DNA of 64,000 nucleotides. It comes from Bacillus_I endophytica_A (GTDB lineage Bacteria > Bacillota > Bacilli > Bacillales > Bacillaceae_H). A model generated the notes under the pieces. The model did not search any database. It worked only from the letters and a program-made list of their open reading frames with translations, and was not told the DNA's origin. The stretch spans positions 186,001 to 250,000 of the forward strand of contig NZ_JALAMS010000018.1 of the NCBI RefSeq assembly GCF_026790145.1, in the 5' to 3' direction. Both the position numbers and the translations under genes were made by a program. Positions 62,263 to 64,000 of this stretch are shown piece by piece. Each line of letters opens with the position of its first letter. Positions within the stretch are counted from its first letter, which is position 1.

Positions 62263-62306
62263 AGAATCTATTTTGATCGATCTTTTTTCAAAATAGATTC
62301 TTTTTG
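62263..62306 (+). terminator. intrinsic terminator after SRPBCC operon
   Basis: Perfect 13-bp arms AGAATCTATTTTG and CAAAATAGATTCT are followed by TTTT. Confidence 0.88.
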
Positions 62307-62497
62307 TTTACTGTCTAATAAGAGGTTAGCTGCTTCTTTTTATCAAACTTTATTACAAACTACAGGTAACGATTTATGAATTCAACTTCGATTGCTTTCT
62401 AACTAGAACTGCCGATCTTCCACAATCTGGCCCTTTAATTGAACAATACAGCTGAAGTTTAGGGTCAAAAGAAAAACCCTATATTAATACAGAGTTT

Positions 62498-62557
62498 TAT
62501 CAAACTTTGTTTTAAATTATCAATCTTTATTACAAATTATCAATCTTTATTTTAAAG
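62498..62557 (+). repeat. 20-bp tandem repeats (three units) plus a distant copy
   Basis: Units TATCAAACTTTGTTTTAAAT, TATCAATCTTTATTACAAAT and TATCAATCTTTATTTTAAAG run head to tail. A fourth similar copy stands alone at 62341-62360. The rest of 62310-62497 holds no gene that I can see. Confidence 0.85.
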
Positions 62558-63003
62558 CTACACATAAAGCAAAAATACAAGAACAATTACCAAAGGCAGA
62601 CATTCAACATGTTGGAAGTACAGCTATCCCAAAAAGTTTAACAAAGGGTGACTTAGACATCCAAGTACGTGTTACTGCTGATGATTTTCCCCGAGCAGAG
62701 CAACAACTCACAGCATTATATGATTTGAATGAAGGGAGCATCAAAACAGATTCATTTCGAGCGTTTAAAGATGATTCTACTATTCCTCCTTTGGGTGTAC
62801 AATTAACAGTTATTCATTCCGAATATGATTTCTTCTGGAAGTTTCGTGACGTTTTATTACAAAATGAGGCTTATAGGATAGAATATGATAAATTAAAAAG
62901 AAAGTATGAAGGAAAAAATATGAATGAATATAGAGAGGCAAAAAATGTTTTTTTTCAAAGAATTAGGAATACACCCGAATTTAACATGTGTAATATAGAA
63001 TAA
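62548..63003 (+). pseudogene. GrpB-family (UPF0157) protein gene lacking its 5' end
   Basis: The open frame from about 62548 reads KAKIQEQLPKADIQHVGSTAIP, then LTKGDLDIQVRV and FRAFKDDSTIPPLGVQLTV, the pattern of GrpB-type nucleotidyltransferase-like proteins. The first 20 or so residues are missing and replaced by the 20-bp tandem repeats, and no start codon with a ribosome site is available before ATG 62725. That internal ATG would lose the GST active-site motif. I therefore call it a remnant of about 150 codons. Confidence 0.7.
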
Positions 63004-63021
63004 GTTTTTAACTAAAGCAAA

Positions 63022-63068
63022 AAAGATAGAGACAGCTAATATCACTTAGCACATCTCTATCTTTCTTA
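63022..63068 (+). terminator. intrinsic terminator after GrpB remnant
   Basis: Arms AAAGATAGAGA and TCTCTATCTTT with an inner GCTA/TAGC stem, followed by CTTATTT. Confidence 0.7.
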
Positions 63069-63079
63069 TTTATTGTATA

Positions 63080-63100
63080 GAATGTTTGACATTGTATAAA
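63080..63100 (+). repeat. 21-bp direct repeat, right copy
   Basis: GAATGTTTGACATTGTATAAA differs from the left copy at 59676-59696 by two adjacent bases. The following 63101-63318 region is A+T-rich and shows no gene. Confidence 0.5.
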
Positions 63101-63318
63101 GACGTTGTTTTATAAAGGAATACAAGAATAGTGTTGACTTTTAATAAAATTATTTAAATAAGGGGTTTTTCTTTTTTGATTCATTACTTTTTCTAATCTA
63201 ACGGGGATTAAACACTTCTTTACTTTAAATAAACGCTTTCTTTAAAAAATAACAACAAAAAAGCTAACCAACATGCAAAAAAATTCACAAATTAGTTGTA
63301 TAGAACAGGGGGGATTGC

Positions 63319-64000
63319 ATGTCTACTATTCAAGCTGATCACCCTGAATCCCATTGTATAAGAGTTGCGAAGGTTTTTGACTGGATGACTCGATCCTCTA
63401 CAATTCAATTCGAGTGGCCTGTTTTTAAGAAGAAAAAGCAAAAAATACAGCATGAAAAAATATGCCGTCACTTCCGAATCGCAAATCCCGCTGAGTATCC
63501 AGCTATACTTTGGGAACATCATTCCTCTGTTCCTACGACGGGCACGATTTGGATATGCAATAATTCTCAATATGGAGAAGAGATGAGCGTTTTTGTTAAT
63601 CATGAGTTTGTTTTCTCTGTTTTAAGAGGACAATCAAGAAGCATAACAGTTGCAAAGCTTCATTCTCTAGCTGTTACAAACGAAGGGAAACACGAGGTGA
63701 AAGGGACGTTCCACATTGCTGTGCATCGGAAACGATCATTTGTATCAGAGGAACAGTTTGATATTTCAGTTTTGGAAAATGCACGCTTCTTCTTTAGTGA
63801 TGAAAAAGGGTATCCTTTGTCTTCAGAACAAGAAAAAATAACGTGTAGAGAAAAAAGGGATTCTTCAGAACGAAAAAGGAGAAGCATTGTTTTACCAAAT
63901 GGGGAAACTATCCTTCTTCAAGAAATTCAGTTCGTACAAGAAGGATACGTATGCCTTGAATTTGAGGATTGTATTATAGGTCCTTTTGCTTTTTTACATG
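63319..64000 (+). CDS. possible spore-appendage-like (DUF3992-type) protein, 5' part
   Basis: A frame of 227 codons starts at ATG 63319 after GGGGGGATTGC and is still open at the window end. The N-terminus (SHCIRVAKVFDWMTRSSTIQFEWP) resembles Bacillus spore-surface proteins that begin with a Cys followed by KVYDW. Residues about 70-135 have a beta-rich pattern (TGTIWICNN, VFSVLRGQSRSITVAKL, VKGTFHIAVH), similar to endospore-appendage subunits. The part beyond residue 150 is charged and ends in VCLEFEDCIIGPF. The family assignment is tentative; the gene itself is well supported by its site and length. Confidence 0.5.
   Translation, partial: MSTIQADHPESHCIRVAKVFDWMTRSSTIQFEWPVFKKKKQKIQHEKICRHFRIANPAEYPAILWEHHSSVPTTGTIWICNNSQYGEEMSVFVNHEFVFSVLRGQSRSITVAKLHSLAVTNEGKHEVKGTFHIAVHRKRSFVSEEQFDISVLENARFFFSDEKGYPLSSEQEKITCREKRDSSERKRRSIVLPNGETILLQEIQFVQEGYVCLEFEDCIIGPFAFLH

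Noticed and set aside
62400..62470. Stretch with GATCTTCCACAATCTGGCCC-like sequence
   Set aside because: It gave an impression of a dispersed Bacillus repeat, but I could not tie it to any known element or find a second copy in the window.
62725..63003. Independent 92-aa gene starting at ATG 62725
   Set aside because: The conserved GrpB frame continues upstream without a stop, so this ATG is internal to a truncated gene and has no convincing start of its own.
1..64000. CRISPR arrays, rRNA, tRNA and complete insertion sequences
   Set aside because: No regularly spaced repeats, no recognisable tRNA or rRNA segments, and no intact transposase were seen.

Overview
The window is low-G+C Firmicutes DNA from a spore-forming Bacillus relative. 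Strong AGGAGG-type ribosome sites, CcpA cre boxes, a PurR box, a gerA-type germinant receptor operon and a collagen-like spore surface gene all point this way. The mix of genes is most like Priestia megaterium, but no rRNA or other marker is present, so the species is an inference. I saw no rRNA, tRNA, CRISPR array or intact insertion sequence. A run of 31 N at 20941-20971 marks a scaffold gap.

Region 1 (1-8.9 kb): the end of a myo-inositol operon (iolC 3'-part, iolA, an MFS permease behind a perfect cre box, iolG, a decayed iolH-like relic, and a LacI-type regulator). It is followed by single genes: a secreted peptidoglycan-binding protein, a 57-aa Tyr/Pro-rich protein, an SDR and a histidine phosphatase. 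Region 2 (9-10.8 kb): a MarR-MFS efflux pair with a 28-bp perfect palindromic operator. Region 3 (10.9-20.9 kb): a complete D-glucarate/galactarate pathway (garD, a PrpR-type sigma-54 activator, kdgD-like dehydratase, semialdehyde dehydrogenase, gudP, gudD, GntR regulator). garD carries a textbook sigma-54 promoter, whereas kdgD carries a sigma-A promoter overlapped by cre.

Region 4 (21-24.7 kb): a second MarR-MFS efflux pair, a small bL12-like membrane protein and purT with PurR boxes. Region 5 (24.9-28.6 kb): a three-gene germinant receptor operon. Region 6 (28.6-36.3 kb): ethanolamine catabolism (eutW, eutV, eutA, eutB, eutC, eutH) with no microcompartment genes and an ANTAR-type hairpin/terminator between eutV and eutA, then a ureohydrolase. 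Region 7 (36.5-41.5 kb): a GT39, GT2, GtrA, UGPase envelope glycosylation set and an SMR efflux gene.

Region 8 (41.5-50.8 kb): a module of ADP-ribosylglycohydrolase, NCS1 permease and PfkB kinase, reminiscent of E. coli yegTUV, preceded by an unexplained structured G+C-rich segment. The pucABCDE xanthine dehydrogenase operon follows. Region 9 (50.9-58.5 kb): a BclA-like spore protein, a PLD-family synthase, and a Bce/Yxd-type peptide ABC exporter with its two-component system and an 11-bp-phased operator. Region 10 (58.5-63.1 kb) is an eroding accessory patch. It holds a DUF3231 gene with one nonsense codon, an integrase N-terminal stub, an apparently leaderless ArsR-DoxX-SRPBCC operon with a second ArsR relic, and a GrpB remnant behind 20-bp tandem repeats; near-identical 21-bp direct repeats bracket most of it. 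The window ends inside an open frame that may encode a spore-appendage-like protein.

Together the genes describe a soil spore-former that can use inositol, aldarates, ethanolamine and purines as carbon and nitrogen sources.
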